64,000 nucleotides of DNA, taken from Pseudomonas sp. ADAK18 (GTDB taxonomy: Bacteria; Pseudomonadota; Gammaproteobacteria; Pseudomonadales; Pseudomonadaceae). This document shows positions 45,006 through 53,183 of the stretch, in pieces; positions within the stretch are counted from its first letter, which is position 1; the number at the start of each line of letters is the position of its first letter. The translations under genes and the position numbers were made by a program. Below the pieces are notes generated by a model. It did not search any database. It saw nothing but the letters and a program-made list of their open reading frames with translations, and was not told where the DNA came from. The stretch spans positions 5,063,001 to 5,127,000 of the forward strand of contig NZ_CP052859.1 of the NCBI RefSeq assembly GCF_012935695.1, written 5' to 3'.

Positions 45006-45983
45006 TTATTCGCCCCAGACGTCCTTGAGGACGTTGACCCAGTTCTCGCCCATGATCTTGCGCACCACACGCTCAGGATGGCCGCGCTTGAGCAGGGTCT
45101 CGGTGAGGTTGGGGAACTCGCCCACGGTGCGGATGCCCAGCGGGTTGATGATCTTGCCGAAGCTGGTCAGGCGGCGGGCGTAGCCCTTGTCATGGGTCAG
45201 CATTTCAAAGAAATCCTGGCCATGGCCCTGGGTGAAATCGGTGCCGATGCCGATGGCGTCTTCGCCGACGATGTTCATGGTGTATTCGATGGCTTCGGCG
45301 TAGTCGTCGATGGTCGAATCGATGCCTTTGGCCAGGAACGGCGCAAACATGGTCACGCCGACAAAGCCGCCATGGTCGGCAATGAACTTGAGCTCTTCGT
45401 CGGACTTGTTGCGCGGGTGCTCTTTAAGGCCCGACGGCAGGCAGTGGGAATAGCACACCGGCTTTTTCGATTCGAGGATGACTTCTTCGCTGGTCTTGGA
45501 ACCGACGTGGGACAGGTCGCACATGATGCCGACACGGTTCATCTCGGCGACGATCTCGCGGCCAAAGCCCGACAGACCGCCGTCGCGCTCGTAGCAACCG
45601 GTGCCGACGAGGTTCTGGGTGTTGTAGCACATCTGCACCACGCCAACGCCCAACTGCTTGAAGATCTCGACATAGCCGAGCTGGTCTTCAAACGCATGCG
45701 CATTCTGGAAGCCGAAGATGATCCCGGTCTTGCCCTGCTCCTTGGCGCGACGGATGTCAGCGGTGGTTTTCACCGGGATCACCAGGTCGCTGTTCTCGCG
45801 GATCAGTTTCTGGCTGGCGGCAATGTTGTTAATGGTGGCCTGGAAACCTTCCCACACCGACACGGTGCAGTTGGCAGCGGTCAGGCCGCCTTTGCGCATG
45901 TCTTCAAACAGGTCGCGGTTCCACTTGGCAATGATCAGCCCGTCGATAACGATGCTGTCGGCGTGCAATTCGGCTGGGCTCAT
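45006..45983 (-). CDS. Membrane dipeptidase (renal dipeptidase) family protein with altered metal site
   Basis: 325 residues. Family features: CDLSHVGSKTSEEV (zinc His), KPVCYSHCLPSGLKEHPRN (second zinc His) and GIGTDFTQGHGQDF (Asp). The usual N-terminal HxD reads VIDGLIIAKW, and the bridging Glu in GxEGGH reads GFQNAHAF, so three metal ligands are missing. It is the first gene of the dgcAB operon, as I recall also in P. aeruginosa, yet no peptide substrate is expected there; it may hydrolyse a betaine-related compound or have lost peptidase activity. The ATG follows GGGGA. Confidence 0.85.
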   Translation of the reverse strand: MSPAELHADSIVIDGLIIAKWNRDLFEDMRKGGLTAANCTVSVWEGFQATINNIAASQKLIRENSDLVIPVKTTADIRRAKEQGKTGIIFGFQNAHAFEDQLGYVEIFKQLGVGVVQMCYNTQNLVGTGCYERDGGLSGFGREIVAEMNRVGIMCDLSHVGSKTSEEVILESKKPVCYSHCLPSGLKEHPRNKSDEELKFIADHGGFVGVTMFAPFLAKGIDSTIDDYAEAIEYTMNIVGEDAIGIGTDFTQGHGQDFFEMLTHDKGYARRLTSFGKIINPLGIRTVGEFPNLTETLLKRGHPERVVRKIMGENWVNVLKDVWGE

Positions 45984-46203
45984 CAGGCGTCCCCTTATTG
46001 GCGATTCATGCGCCGAATCGTCTGCCGGCGCTTTGGGGCCAGCATATGCCCAGGGGCTGATGGAGCCGGGTGCAAAAACGACAGGGGAATTGCCGAAAGC
46101 GTCAATCCACGACAAAGGCCAACATGACATCTCTGACTGGTGTCTGTTCTTTGTCCTACGCTTGAGCCAGAATTTGGCCCATCACCTGATATGAGACGGC
46201 GCA
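45984..46203. promoter_or_regulatory. dgc operon promoter region with CGACA repeats
   Basis: Divergent spacer between the dgc operon and the LprI-like gene. ACGACA occurs at 46078-46083 and 46109-46114 in direct order, spaced 31 bases (three helical turns). The core matches the ACGAC half-site before cbcX. Candidate GbdR or similar sites; weaker than at cbcX. Confidence 0.4.
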
Positions 46204-46605
46204 ATGAAATCGATTCTCCTGGCTTTGGCACTCATCGCAACCGGCGTACACGCGGCAGAAGACACCGACAGCACGCCGTGTGACGGCATCGAAAACGACA
46301 AGCAAACCCTGGAATGCGCCACCTACAACAAAACCACTGCCGAGCAATTGCTCAAGGATAACTACCAGGGCCTGCTGGAACGCATGGGTAGCACCTATGC
46401 CAGCAACAAGGCGCAGCTGGCAGACATTACCGCTCGTCTGAAGGATGCCCAGCAAAAATGGGACAAGTTGCGGGACGCCGATTGCGCCGTGGACACCTTC
46501 CCAGCCGTGGCGGGGAGCAAGGAATATGCGATTGCGCAAAATGATTGCCTGGCGCGCATGAGTGATGAGCGGTCGGAGTTTCTGGAATCGATCGGGCAGG
46601 AGTAA
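46204..46605 (+). CDS. LprI / DUF1311 family exported protein
   Basis: 133 residues with a signal peptide (MKSILLALALIATGVHAAE). The mature part has Cys residues in STPCDGIENDKQTLECATYN, QQKWDKLRDADCAVD and QNDCLARMSDERSEFL, as in the LprI/lysozyme-inhibitor-like family. Periplasmic, probably disulphide-bonded. Some members inhibit lysozyme; others have no known role. The ribosome site is GAGACGGCGCA. Confidence 0.85.
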   Translation: MKSILLALALIATGVHAAEDTDSTPCDGIENDKQTLECATYNKTTAEQLLKDNYQGLLERMGSTYASNKAQLADITARLKDAQQKWDKLRDADCAVDTFPAVAGSKEYAIAQNDCLARMSDERSEFLESIGQE

Positions 46606-46711
46606 TACGCGAGCATTGATGCGTGATTCACTGAATTCGCCTGTTTGTTGACTTGCCAGTCAACCCATTCCTTCGCCATGATCGCCGTCCATTTCTCCTG
46701 TGCGGCGCCTC

Positions 46712-47869
46712 ATGAACCCACGCATCTACCTGCTCGCCCTCGCCGCCTTCGTGGCCGGTATCGATGAAAACCTGGTAGGCGGGATTTTGCCGTTATTGTC
46801 CCGGGAACTGGGTGTCACCCTGAGCGCTGCCGGGCAGCTGACGGCGGTGTTTTCCCTGACCTTTGCCGTGTGCGCCGCGCCGCTGCTGTCGCTGACGTCG
46901 CGAATTGAACGGCGCACACTGCTGATCGCCGCCTTGCTGACCTTTGCGCTGGGCAACCTGGGTTCCGGGCTAGCGGTAAATTACTGGATGCTGCTGGTCT
47001 GCCGGATCGTCAGTGCCGGCAGTTGTGCCTTGGTGGTGGTCCTGGCGTCAACGTTGTCGGCATCGCTGGTGGAGACGCGTTTACGTGGGCGGGCGATTGG
47101 CATTGTGTTCATGGGCATCAGCGGTTCACTGGTGCTGGGGATTCCTGTCGGTATCGCCTTGGGTGACTCACTGAGCTGGCGAGCGCCGTTTCTGCTGTTG
47201 GCACTGTTGGCCGTGGTGATTGCAGGGCTGCTGCGCCTCACGCTACCGACCTTCGCCAGCCGCCCACCTACATCGTTGCGCGATTACTGCCGCCAGTTGG
47301 TGATTCCCAAGCTGCTATTGGCGCAACTGGTCTCCGTATTGCTGCTGACCGGGCATTTCGTGCTGTTCGCCTACCTGGCGCCCTACGTGCAACAGACCAT
47401 GGGCATCCACGGTGTGTCGCTGAGCTATCTCTATGTATTCTTCGGCATTGCCGCGATCAGCGGTGGCTACTGCGGCGGCTGGCTGTCGGATCGGCTGGGG
47501 TTCAAGCGGGCGCTGGTGCTGATTCCCGCGCTGTTCACCCTGGTCATGGCACTACTGCCGTGGGCGACCGGTTCGTGGGTGAGCTTCCTGGTGCTGTATG
47601 CACTGTGGATGGCCTTGAGCTGGACCATCTCGCCGGTGGTACAGAACTACTTGCTGCACACCGTGCCCGAGGCCGGCGAAGCCAATGTGGGGATTAATAC
47701 CTCGGCGATGCACCTGGGCGTGGCCTTGGGTGCTGCGCTGGGCGGTGTGGTAATCGCCAAGGGCAGCCTGGAAATAACGCCGTTGGTCGGCGCGCTGGTG
47801 ACGGCACTGGCGCTGACCGCTGCGTGCTTGAGCCTGATGTCTGGCGCGCGCCGAGCGCTTCGAGCCTGA
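46712..47869 (+). CDS. MFS transporter
   Basis: 385 residues with 12 predicted helices. Motif A-like LSLTSRIERRTLLIAALLTFALG after helix 2 and ISGGYCGGWLSDRLGFKR after helix 8 place it in the drug:H+ antiporter-1/AraJ-type branch. Inner membrane; substrate unknown. ATG 46712 is chosen; an in-frame GTG four codons upstream cannot be excluded because no strong ribosome site is seen. Stands alone, followed by DUF3010. Confidence 0.9.
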   Translation: MNPRIYLLALAAFVAGIDENLVGGILPLLSRELGVTLSAAGQLTAVFSLTFAVCAAPLLSLTSRIERRTLLIAALLTFALGNLGSGLAVNYWMLLVCRIVSAGSCALVVVLASTLSASLVETRLRGRAIGIVFMGISGSLVLGIPVGIALGDSLSWRAPFLLLALLAVVIAGLLRLTLPTFASRPPTSLRDYCRQLVIPKLLLAQLVSVLLLTGHFVLFAYLAPYVQQTMGIHGVSLSYLYVFFGIAAISGGYCGGWLSDRLGFKRALVLIPALFTLVMALLPWATGSWVSFLVLYALWMALSWTISPVVQNYLLHTVPEAGEANVGINTSAMHLGVALGAALGGVVIAKGSLEITPLVGALVTALALTAACLSLMSGARRALRA

Positions 47870-47908
47870 TACCATTCGCGGCTTCTCCACCTCTTCCAAG
47901 GCGACCCC

Positions 47909-48340
47909 ATGAGCATTTGCGGCATTGAAATCAAAGGCAGCGAGGCGATCATCGCCGTCGTCGCCCTGGACAACCAGGCGCTGAGCCACGTCGCCCTGGC
48001 CACCAAGAAAATCGCCCTCGAAGACGACGATGAAGCAGCCAACGTCAAAGCGTTCGCCCATCAGGTGACTGCGTTTGTACGCGATAACGGCATTACCCGC
48101 ATCGCCATCAAGAAGCGCAGCAAAAAAGGCGAGTTCGCCGGCGGCCCGACCACGTTCAAGATTGAAGGGGTGTTTCAGCTGCTGGACGGTGTTGAGGTGA
48201 CGCTGCTCTCGCCTCAAACCATCAATGCGCAGAACAAGAAACATGACTTCGCCCTGCCGGCGACACTGAATAAGTATCAGCATGAGGCGTACAAGGCGGC
48301 GTGTTTAGAGGCAATTAAAACCTCTACAAAAAAACGCTAA
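47909..48340 (+). CDS. DUF3010 family protein
   Basis: 143 residues. Begins SICGIEIKGSEAIIAVVALD and contains NGITRIAIKKRSKKGEFAGGPTTFKIEG, typical of DUF3010. The fold looks like an RNase-H/actin-like beta-alpha core with a basic loop, so nucleic-acid binding is possible, but the function is unknown to me. 39 bases after the MFS gene; could be co-transcribed. Downstream, GC content falls. Confidence 0.85.
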   Translation: MSICGIEIKGSEAIIAVVALDNQALSHVALATKKIALEDDDEAANVKAFAHQVTAFVRDNGITRIAIKKRSKKGEFAGGPTTFKIEGVFQLLDGVEVTLLSPQTINAQNKKHDFALPATLNKYQHEAYKAACLEAIKTSTKKR

Positions 48341-48398
48341 ATGTACACAAAATCGTCGATACACCGATAGCCTTGATAATTTTCGCATTCAACTACAC

Positions 48399-48432
48399 TG
48401 GTTTTTACTGCTTATTCGAGCAGTAAAAACCA
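48399..48432. promoter_or_regulatory. Perfect 14-bp hairpin in the leader of the amine oxidase gene
   Basis: TGGTTTTTACTGCT, loop TATTCG, AGCAGTAAAAACCA. It lies 19 bases before the AAGGAG ribosome site of the next gene. It could be an operator for a dimer, a leader attenuator, or the terminator of DUF3010. Confidence 0.75.
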
Positions 48433-48463
48433 ACGAAATGCGATTGATTCAAGGAGAATGATC

Positions 48464-50626
48464 ATGTCTTGGTTTCCATCCTTAGGCGCCCTGGGAGGTA
48501 GCAGTGGCGCACACATCCAGGCCGGCCCGCAAACGATCCGCCAGCTCAGGACAGGCACTTCACGTCTGATAGATGCATACCCTTATGACTACGCAGAAAT
48601 CCTTCGAGCCTCCAGCCCGGAGGGCGGCTGGCTGGCCCAACCTCTGGTAGGGGCAGAAAAGGACGCCCGAGTCATCATTATCGGGGCTGGAATGTCCGGT
48701 CTGTTGACGGCAAGGGAGTTGCTACGAGCGGGTTTGAACGTGACATTGTATGAACGTAACCAACTGGAGGACATCGATGCCGACTGGCACCGGTATAACT
48801 ACGGTCGAGCCCGAAGCTTCGTACGCAAGCTTCAGTCCGATACCGTGTGTGAACTCGGAGCCATGCGTTTTCCTGCGAAAGCCAAAGTCACTTGGGAAAT
48901 GTTCGGGGACGTGCTGGGCGAGGATACGCTGCTCGATTTGTTTCCCAATCCAGGCATAGTGCCCACAATCCTGTGCAAGGATGGCATCACCTACCCTTGG
49001 ATGAGCGGCAGTGCTCAAGCACCTGACCTGCCTGCGCAGTTCATGACTGTTTCCGTTGACACGCGCGATGCCATCAACGCCATCGAGGGAGGAGGCACCA
49101 CTATTCTGGAAGTCCTGGCGTTGCTTGAACAGCCGCAATTATCCTCCGAAGAGGAGAAGCGCATCCAGGATTTCTGGGTGTCGATGATTCAACGCTTTGA
49201 CAAGTTGAGCCTGGGTGACTGGATCCATGAGTACGTCGCAGAGCCCAAGGGATGGACGCCCGAGCAAATGTCGATCTTCGTCAATCTCGGCTTCGGAACC
49301 GGTGGCATGGGCAGCATGTTCCCCATGGGCTTTCTCGAAATGCTGCGGATTTGGCTCTGGGACTATTTGGATGAGTATGCGCTACCACCTGGGGTGGGGG
49401 TGGGCACAATTGCCCATAGGCTGTTGGGCAAACTCATGGATGAGTTTGGGGCAAATGGTAAAAATACGTTCACTTTGCATGAGCGACATGAAGTCCAGGA
49501 ACTGGGACTGTTCCTGACACCCGACGAGCTGTCCGCAAAACCAGGGATACTGGTACGCGATCTCAAAGGACAGGGAATAGAAGGGGCTACGCTGACACCG
49601 GTCCATGCCGACTATGTAGTTGCAGCCGTTCCTCATACCGCCATGCTAACCATGATGTCGCTGGCAAGTGAGCTAAGTTACCCGCGCAATGGCACACGGG
49701 TAGAAGTCCCGCTCGATGGCAAACGCTATGGGTTCTACAGTTACTTTGAAAAGTCATGGTCAACAACCTATGACAGTCGTATCGCCCCGCTGAAAAACGC
49801 CATCGCGCGCCTCAATATGATGAACGCCAGCAAATCCTTTTATGTCATGCCGCAGGCTCCCTGGGCAGCAGGCTCGGTGCTGGCCGATAGTTGGCGGCGC
49901 ATCGACAACAGCCCCATACAGTGTGTGCTGAGCGAGGGCTGGACACGTGCCAGCTACTTTATTCCGACTACTTCAGAGAGCCAGAAAGGTCCGGTTGCTG
50001 CCTTGCTTTCCTACACTTGGAGTCTGGACTCGAACAAGGCTCGCAGCGTGCTTGACGTTGCCCCTTCCCGGGAAAACGGTACGACGGCCATTCCGATGTT
50101 TACCGAAAACCCTAATTGGTTCGGACCCGGATATCCGAAAGAGTGGTGGAGAAGCTACCGTGCCAGCGCTGCGGTACTGCCCTATATTCAGACCGTTCCA
50201 CACCGCGTCAGAACAACGGAGTACTTCAACTCCATACTGGGCAGCAACCAGAGCGACTCCAATGCGATCGGCATTGACTGGCAGGACCAAGCTGGCGCAA
50301 CAGGTGCATTCAAGCTCGACGCCGCAGGGGATTTCGCGACGTCCAATGCTCTATGTAACTTGTATCTTTTCACCCAAGATCCTGGATTCAACGTCAGCGA
50401 AAGGGATCGTACCTATCAAAAAATATTCCTGTCCTCGGACAGTGCCAGCAACTATCCAGGCTGGTGCGAAGGAGCCTTTATGTCAGGCATGAATGCCGCC
50501 ATCGGCGTATTGGCCAATATCAATCAGAGCAAACTCAAACCCGAACCAGCGCAGTTGCTGCAAGGCAATCCACTCGCCGCCGTCAATCGGCTGATACCGC
50601 TTAAACCCTACATCAGACAGGTATAG
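48464..50626 (+). CDS. FAD-dependent L-amino-acid oxidase / 2-monooxygenase-like protein
   Basis: 720 residues. FAD Rossmann motif VIIIGAGMSGLLTARELLRAG at about 69-89; CELGAMRFP binds FAD and substrate; FGTGGMGSMFPMGFLEM, LWDYLDEYALP and the C-terminal FKLDAAGDFATSN and GWCEGAFMSGMNAAIGVL match the phenylalanine oxidase/tryptophan 2-monooxygenase group of flavin amine oxidases. It probably oxidises a bulky L-amino acid to an imino acid or amide; the substrate is unknown. No signal peptide. The start at 48464 has AAGGAG at seven bases; an upstream ATG is too close. Codon use is more AT-rich than neighbours, suggesting transfer. A clear terminator follows. Confidence 0.85.
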   Translation: MSWFPSLGALGGSSGAHIQAGPQTIRQLRTGTSRLIDAYPYDYAEILRASSPEGGWLAQPLVGAEKDARVIIIGAGMSGLLTARELLRAGLNVTLYERNQLEDIDADWHRYNYGRARSFVRKLQSDTVCELGAMRFPAKAKVTWEMFGDVLGEDTLLDLFPNPGIVPTILCKDGITYPWMSGSAQAPDLPAQFMTVSVDTRDAINAIEGGGTTILEVLALLEQPQLSSEEEKRIQDFWVSMIQRFDKLSLGDWIHEYVAEPKGWTPEQMSIFVNLGFGTGGMGSMFPMGFLEMLRIWLWDYLDEYALPPGVGVGTIAHRLLGKLMDEFGANGKNTFTLHERHEVQELGLFLTPDELSAKPGILVRDLKGQGIEGATLTPVHADYVVAAVPHTAMLTMMSLASELSYPRNGTRVEVPLDGKRYGFYSYFEKSWSTTYDSRIAPLKNAIARLNMMNASKSFYVMPQAPWAAGSVLADSWRRIDNSPIQCVLSEGWTRASYFIPTTSESQKGPVAALLSYTWSLDSNKARSVLDVAPSRENGTTAIPMFTENPNWFGPGYPKEWWRSYRASAAVLPYIQTVPHRVRTTEYFNSILGSNQSDSNAIGIDWQDQAGATGAFKLDAAGDFATSNALCNLYLFTQDPGFNVSERDRTYQKIFLSSDSASNYPGWCEGAFMSGMNAAIGVLANINQSKLKPEPAQLLQGNPLAAVNRLIPLKPYIRQV

Positions 50627-50719
50627 TCAACTTATCGAATGGGATTAACGTCATGAAGGTCGTCGCTGAAGTGTGTAGTAGCCCCCTCCTCGCTAGCCTT
50701 TCCCAGCGCAGTATCGAGT

Positions 50720-50751
50720 AAGCGAAACCAGTCTCTGGGCTGGTTTCGCTT
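50720..50751 (+). terminator. Strong stem-loop after the amine oxidase gene
   Basis: AAGCGAAACCAG and CTGGTTTCGCTT form a perfect 12-bp stem around TCTCTGGG. It can also close the minus-strand AAA ATPase gene, whose stop is 41 bases to the right. Confidence 0.8.
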
Positions 50752-50792
50752 CTGAGCCCCTTCCCCATCCTATCGATCTCAATGCTTGCACA

Positions 50793-51977
50793 TCATTCAT
50801 TCGTTTTACTTCGCCTGCCGTGCTGCAGCCAATCGCCAAACGACTTGTCTTCCAGCGCATAAGCCCCGCGACTTGATTTCCAGACCAACTCCTTGTCGCG
50901 CAGAGCATCGATACAGGCCTGAATAGTCTGCGTGCCCGGCACCACATCGCTGCCCATCGCCTCCAACGCCTTGCCCACCGCCGTGAGCGTGCTGTCGGTG
51001 AACGGCGCAAACGGCTCGTTGTTCTGGGAGCGCTCGACCATCACTTCCAGTACCGCTCGTTGCGGCACGGTCAGGGCATTCCAAGCACTTTCAAACTCAG
51101 TCCACACGCCCGCGCGCAGGAATTCGGCACGGTTGTGCAGCAATTGGCTGAGGTTGCTCGCATCGCCGAGGTCCAGTGCGACTTCGCTGATGATGGTGCG
51201 CAACATCTCCGGGCGACGGCCGACCAGTTCGAAGGCTTCATCAATATCGGCAGCGCTGAACTGATTGGTGTCGGCCAATTGGGCATTGAGGTGCGCGGTG
51301 TAGGCCTGGGTGAACTCTTTGCCGAGCAAGGGAAACGGGGTAATGCTGGAGCCGAAAAACGGCTGGCTTTTACCGAGCACCAGATGGGCAAGTTTGTCGC
51401 GGTTGGAGCCGGTGAACACCAGGCGCAAGCCGCTGCCCTCACCTTCACGGCCTTGGTTAAGCTGATCCCGCGCCGCCTTGAGGGCGAACATCGCGTTGAT
51501 ACCGGCCTCGGTGGTCAGCGCGTGTTGTGCCTCGTCAATCACCAGCACTACGGTTTTCTGCGCCGCGCTATGGAGCAACTCTAACGCTTGAGTCAGCGTG
51601 GCCCCGGCCGGCAGTTGAGGCTTGGTGAAGTCCCAGGACAAGGTGCGCAGGAAGCTAAGCTTTTCGACGCCGATGGATTTAGCCAGTTTGCGAATGCCGT
51701 TTTCATAGGGCACCAAGGCGGCGGCGATGGCTCCGGCGATCAGGTCTGCCGGGTCTTGTTCCTTGTTGGCCCAGAGGTCGACATACACCGCCAACCAGCC
51801 CCGAGCCTGGCACTCCGGGATCAAGTCTTCGCGTAAAAAGGTACTTTTGCCCGTGCGACGCGGCGCCGCCAGGAACAGGCCGGAGGTGAAATCCTGGATC
51901 CCGGTACCCACCAGGCCATCGGCAATGCTGACGGCCAGCGCGGGCCGACGAAACACGAAACCAGTGTTCTTCGACAT
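50793..51977 (-). CDS. AAA family ATPase
   Basis: 394 residues. Walker A variant AAPRRTGKSTFLRED at about 37-51; Walker B KTVVLVIDEAQHAL at about 140; sensor-1-like LVFTGSNRD; C-terminal winged-helix-like region FAPFTDSTLTAVGKALEAMG to WLQHGRR. It resembles STAND/ORC-type P-loop ATPases found beside mobile or defence genes, but no partner gene is present. Function unknown. The ribosome site is weak and the promoter region is made of AT-rich palindromes. It sits alone between the amine oxidase and cdhR, splitting the betaine island. Confidence 0.82.
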   Translation of the reverse strand: MSKNTGFVFRRPALAVSIADGLVGTGIQDFTSGLFLAAPRRTGKSTFLREDLIPECQARGWLAVYVDLWANKEQDPADLIAGAIAAALVPYENGIRKLAKSIGVEKLSFLRTLSWDFTKPQLPAGATLTQALELLHSAAQKTVVLVIDEAQHALTTEAGINAMFALKAARDQLNQGREGEGSGLRLVFTGSNRDKLAHLVLGKSQPFFGSSITPFPLLGKEFTQAYTAHLNAQLADTNQFSAADIDEAFELVGRRPEMLRTIISEVALDLGDASNLSQLLHNRAEFLRAGVWTEFESAWNALTVPQRAVLEVMVERSQNNEPFAPFTDSTLTAVGKALEAMGSDVVPGTQTIQACIDALRDKELVWKSSRGAYALEDKSFGDWLQHGRRSKTNE

Positions 51978-51995
51978 GGCTTTATACTCAATTAT

Positions 51996-52036
51996 GGAAA
52001 CGACTATAAATTATAGTCACGAGTATAATTTACTAT
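51996..52036. promoter_or_regulatory. AT-rich palindromic promoter of the AAA ATPase gene
   Basis: GACTATAA-A-TTATAGTC (52002-52018) is a perfect palindrome, and ACTATAAT recurs at 52032 after TATAATT at 52024. Reading toward the ATPase, three overlapping TATAAT-like boxes appear. The arrangement fits an autoregulated operator. Confidence 0.65.
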
Positions 52037-52045
52037 AATCGGCTG

Positions 52046-52990
52046 TCAAACCACCTCCCGTCGCCGGTCTTCCCTCGGGCACTTGGCAAACCGCGCCCGG
52101 TAGCTACGGGTGAAATACGACGGCGATTCAAACCCGCAGGCAATGCTCACCTCCAGCACGCTCATGTCGGTCTGGCGCAGCAGTTGCCGAGCCTTTTCCA
52201 GGCGCAGGCCGAGGTAAAAGTTGCTTGGTGTATCGTTCAGGTGCAGCCGAAACAGCCGCTCCAACTGCCGCCGTGTGACCTTGATCGCCTCCGCCAGCGC
52301 CAGCGTGCTCAGCGGCGGTTCAGTGTGCTGTTCCATCTCGCCGATCACGTGCACCAGCTTCTTGTTGTTGATGCCGTAGCGTGTGGCTATTTGCATGCGC
52401 TGGTGGTCTTTGCGGGGGCGAATGCGGCCCAGCACGAACTGTTCGGAGACCTGGACCGCCAGTTCCGGCCCGTGGGCCTGGCTGATCAGGTCGAGCATAA
52501 GGTCGATAGACGCGGTACCGCCGGCGGAGGTGATACGCCGACGGTCGATCTCGAACAGTTCCTGGGTCACCGTCAGCTGTGGATAAGATTCCTTGAAGGC
52601 GTCGATGGCTTCCCAATGCAGGGTCAGGCGGTGGTCGTCCAGCAGGCCTGCCTCGGCAAGGACAAAGCTGCCGGTGTCGATAGCGCCGAGGGTCACGCCG
52701 TCGTTGTCGAGGCGGCGCAGCCAATGCTCGAGTGCAGGCGTGGCGAACTTCAACGGTTCGAAACCGGCCACCACCAATAAGGTCGCGCCCTTTTTCAGCG
52801 GTTCCAACGCAGCGTCGGCGTTAACCGACATGCCATTGCTCGCCAGTACTGCGCCGCCATCGGCGCTCAGCACATGCCAACGGTACAACTCACCACGAAA
52901 GCGGTTGGCCACGCGCAGCGGTTCGATGGCGGAAATAAAGCCGATGGCGGAGAAACCCGGCATCAGCAAAAAGTAGAAATCCTGGGACAT
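52046..52990 (-). CDS. cdhR: Carnitine catabolism regulator CdhR (AraC/GATase-1 family)
   Basis: 314 residues. N-terminal DJ-1/PfpI-like domain (FYFLLMPGFSAIGFISAIEPLRVAN; IDTGSFVLAEAGLLD), then an AraC helix-turn-helix pair (LALAEAIKVTRRQLERLFRLHL and VLEVSIACGFESPSYFTRSYRARF). Activates the divergent caiX-cdhCAB genes in response to carnitine, by family and position. The start MSQDFYFLL fits homologues; the ribosome site is weak. The direct-repeat site at 53061 lies in its divergent promoter region. Confidence 0.9.
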   Translation of the reverse strand: MSQDFYFLLMPGFSAIGFISAIEPLRVANRFRGELYRWHVLSADGGAVLASNGMSVNADAALEPLKKGATLLVVAGFEPLKFATPALEHWLRRLDNDGVTLGAIDTGSFVLAEAGLLDDHRLTLHWEAIDAFKESYPQLTVTQELFEIDRRRITSAGGTASIDLMLDLISQAHGPELAVQVSEQFVLGRIRPRKDHQRMQIATRYGINNKKLVHVIGEMEQHTEPPLSTLALAEAIKVTRRQLERLFRLHLNDTPSNFYLGLRLEKARQLLRQTDMSVLEVSIACGFESPSYFTRSYRARFAKCPREDRRREVV

Positions 52991-53060
52991 GGAGCGCACT
53001 CGTGGGACGGGTAGCGTGGTCACTGTGATACGCCAGTTCAATCGGCGATTCAAGAGCACA

Positions 53061-53095
53061 GGTCGCTGCAGTGCAAGAGCTGGTCGCCGCCGTGC
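53061..53095 (+). promoter_or_regulatory. Phased direct repeat, candidate CdhR operator
   Basis: GGTCGCTGCAGTGC (53061-53074) and GGTCGCCGCCGTGC (53082-53095) match at 12 of 14 bases and are 21 bases apart, two helical turns, in the cdhR-caiX divergent promoter. AraC proteins commonly bind such direct repeats. Confidence 0.6.
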
Positions 53096-53183
53096 GTTTT
53101 GTCGGGCATCAAGCTGAGTAACTTGGCTGCACGGCGCACAAAGACGCCGGAACCCACAATAACGACCTGCCGAGGGATCCACC

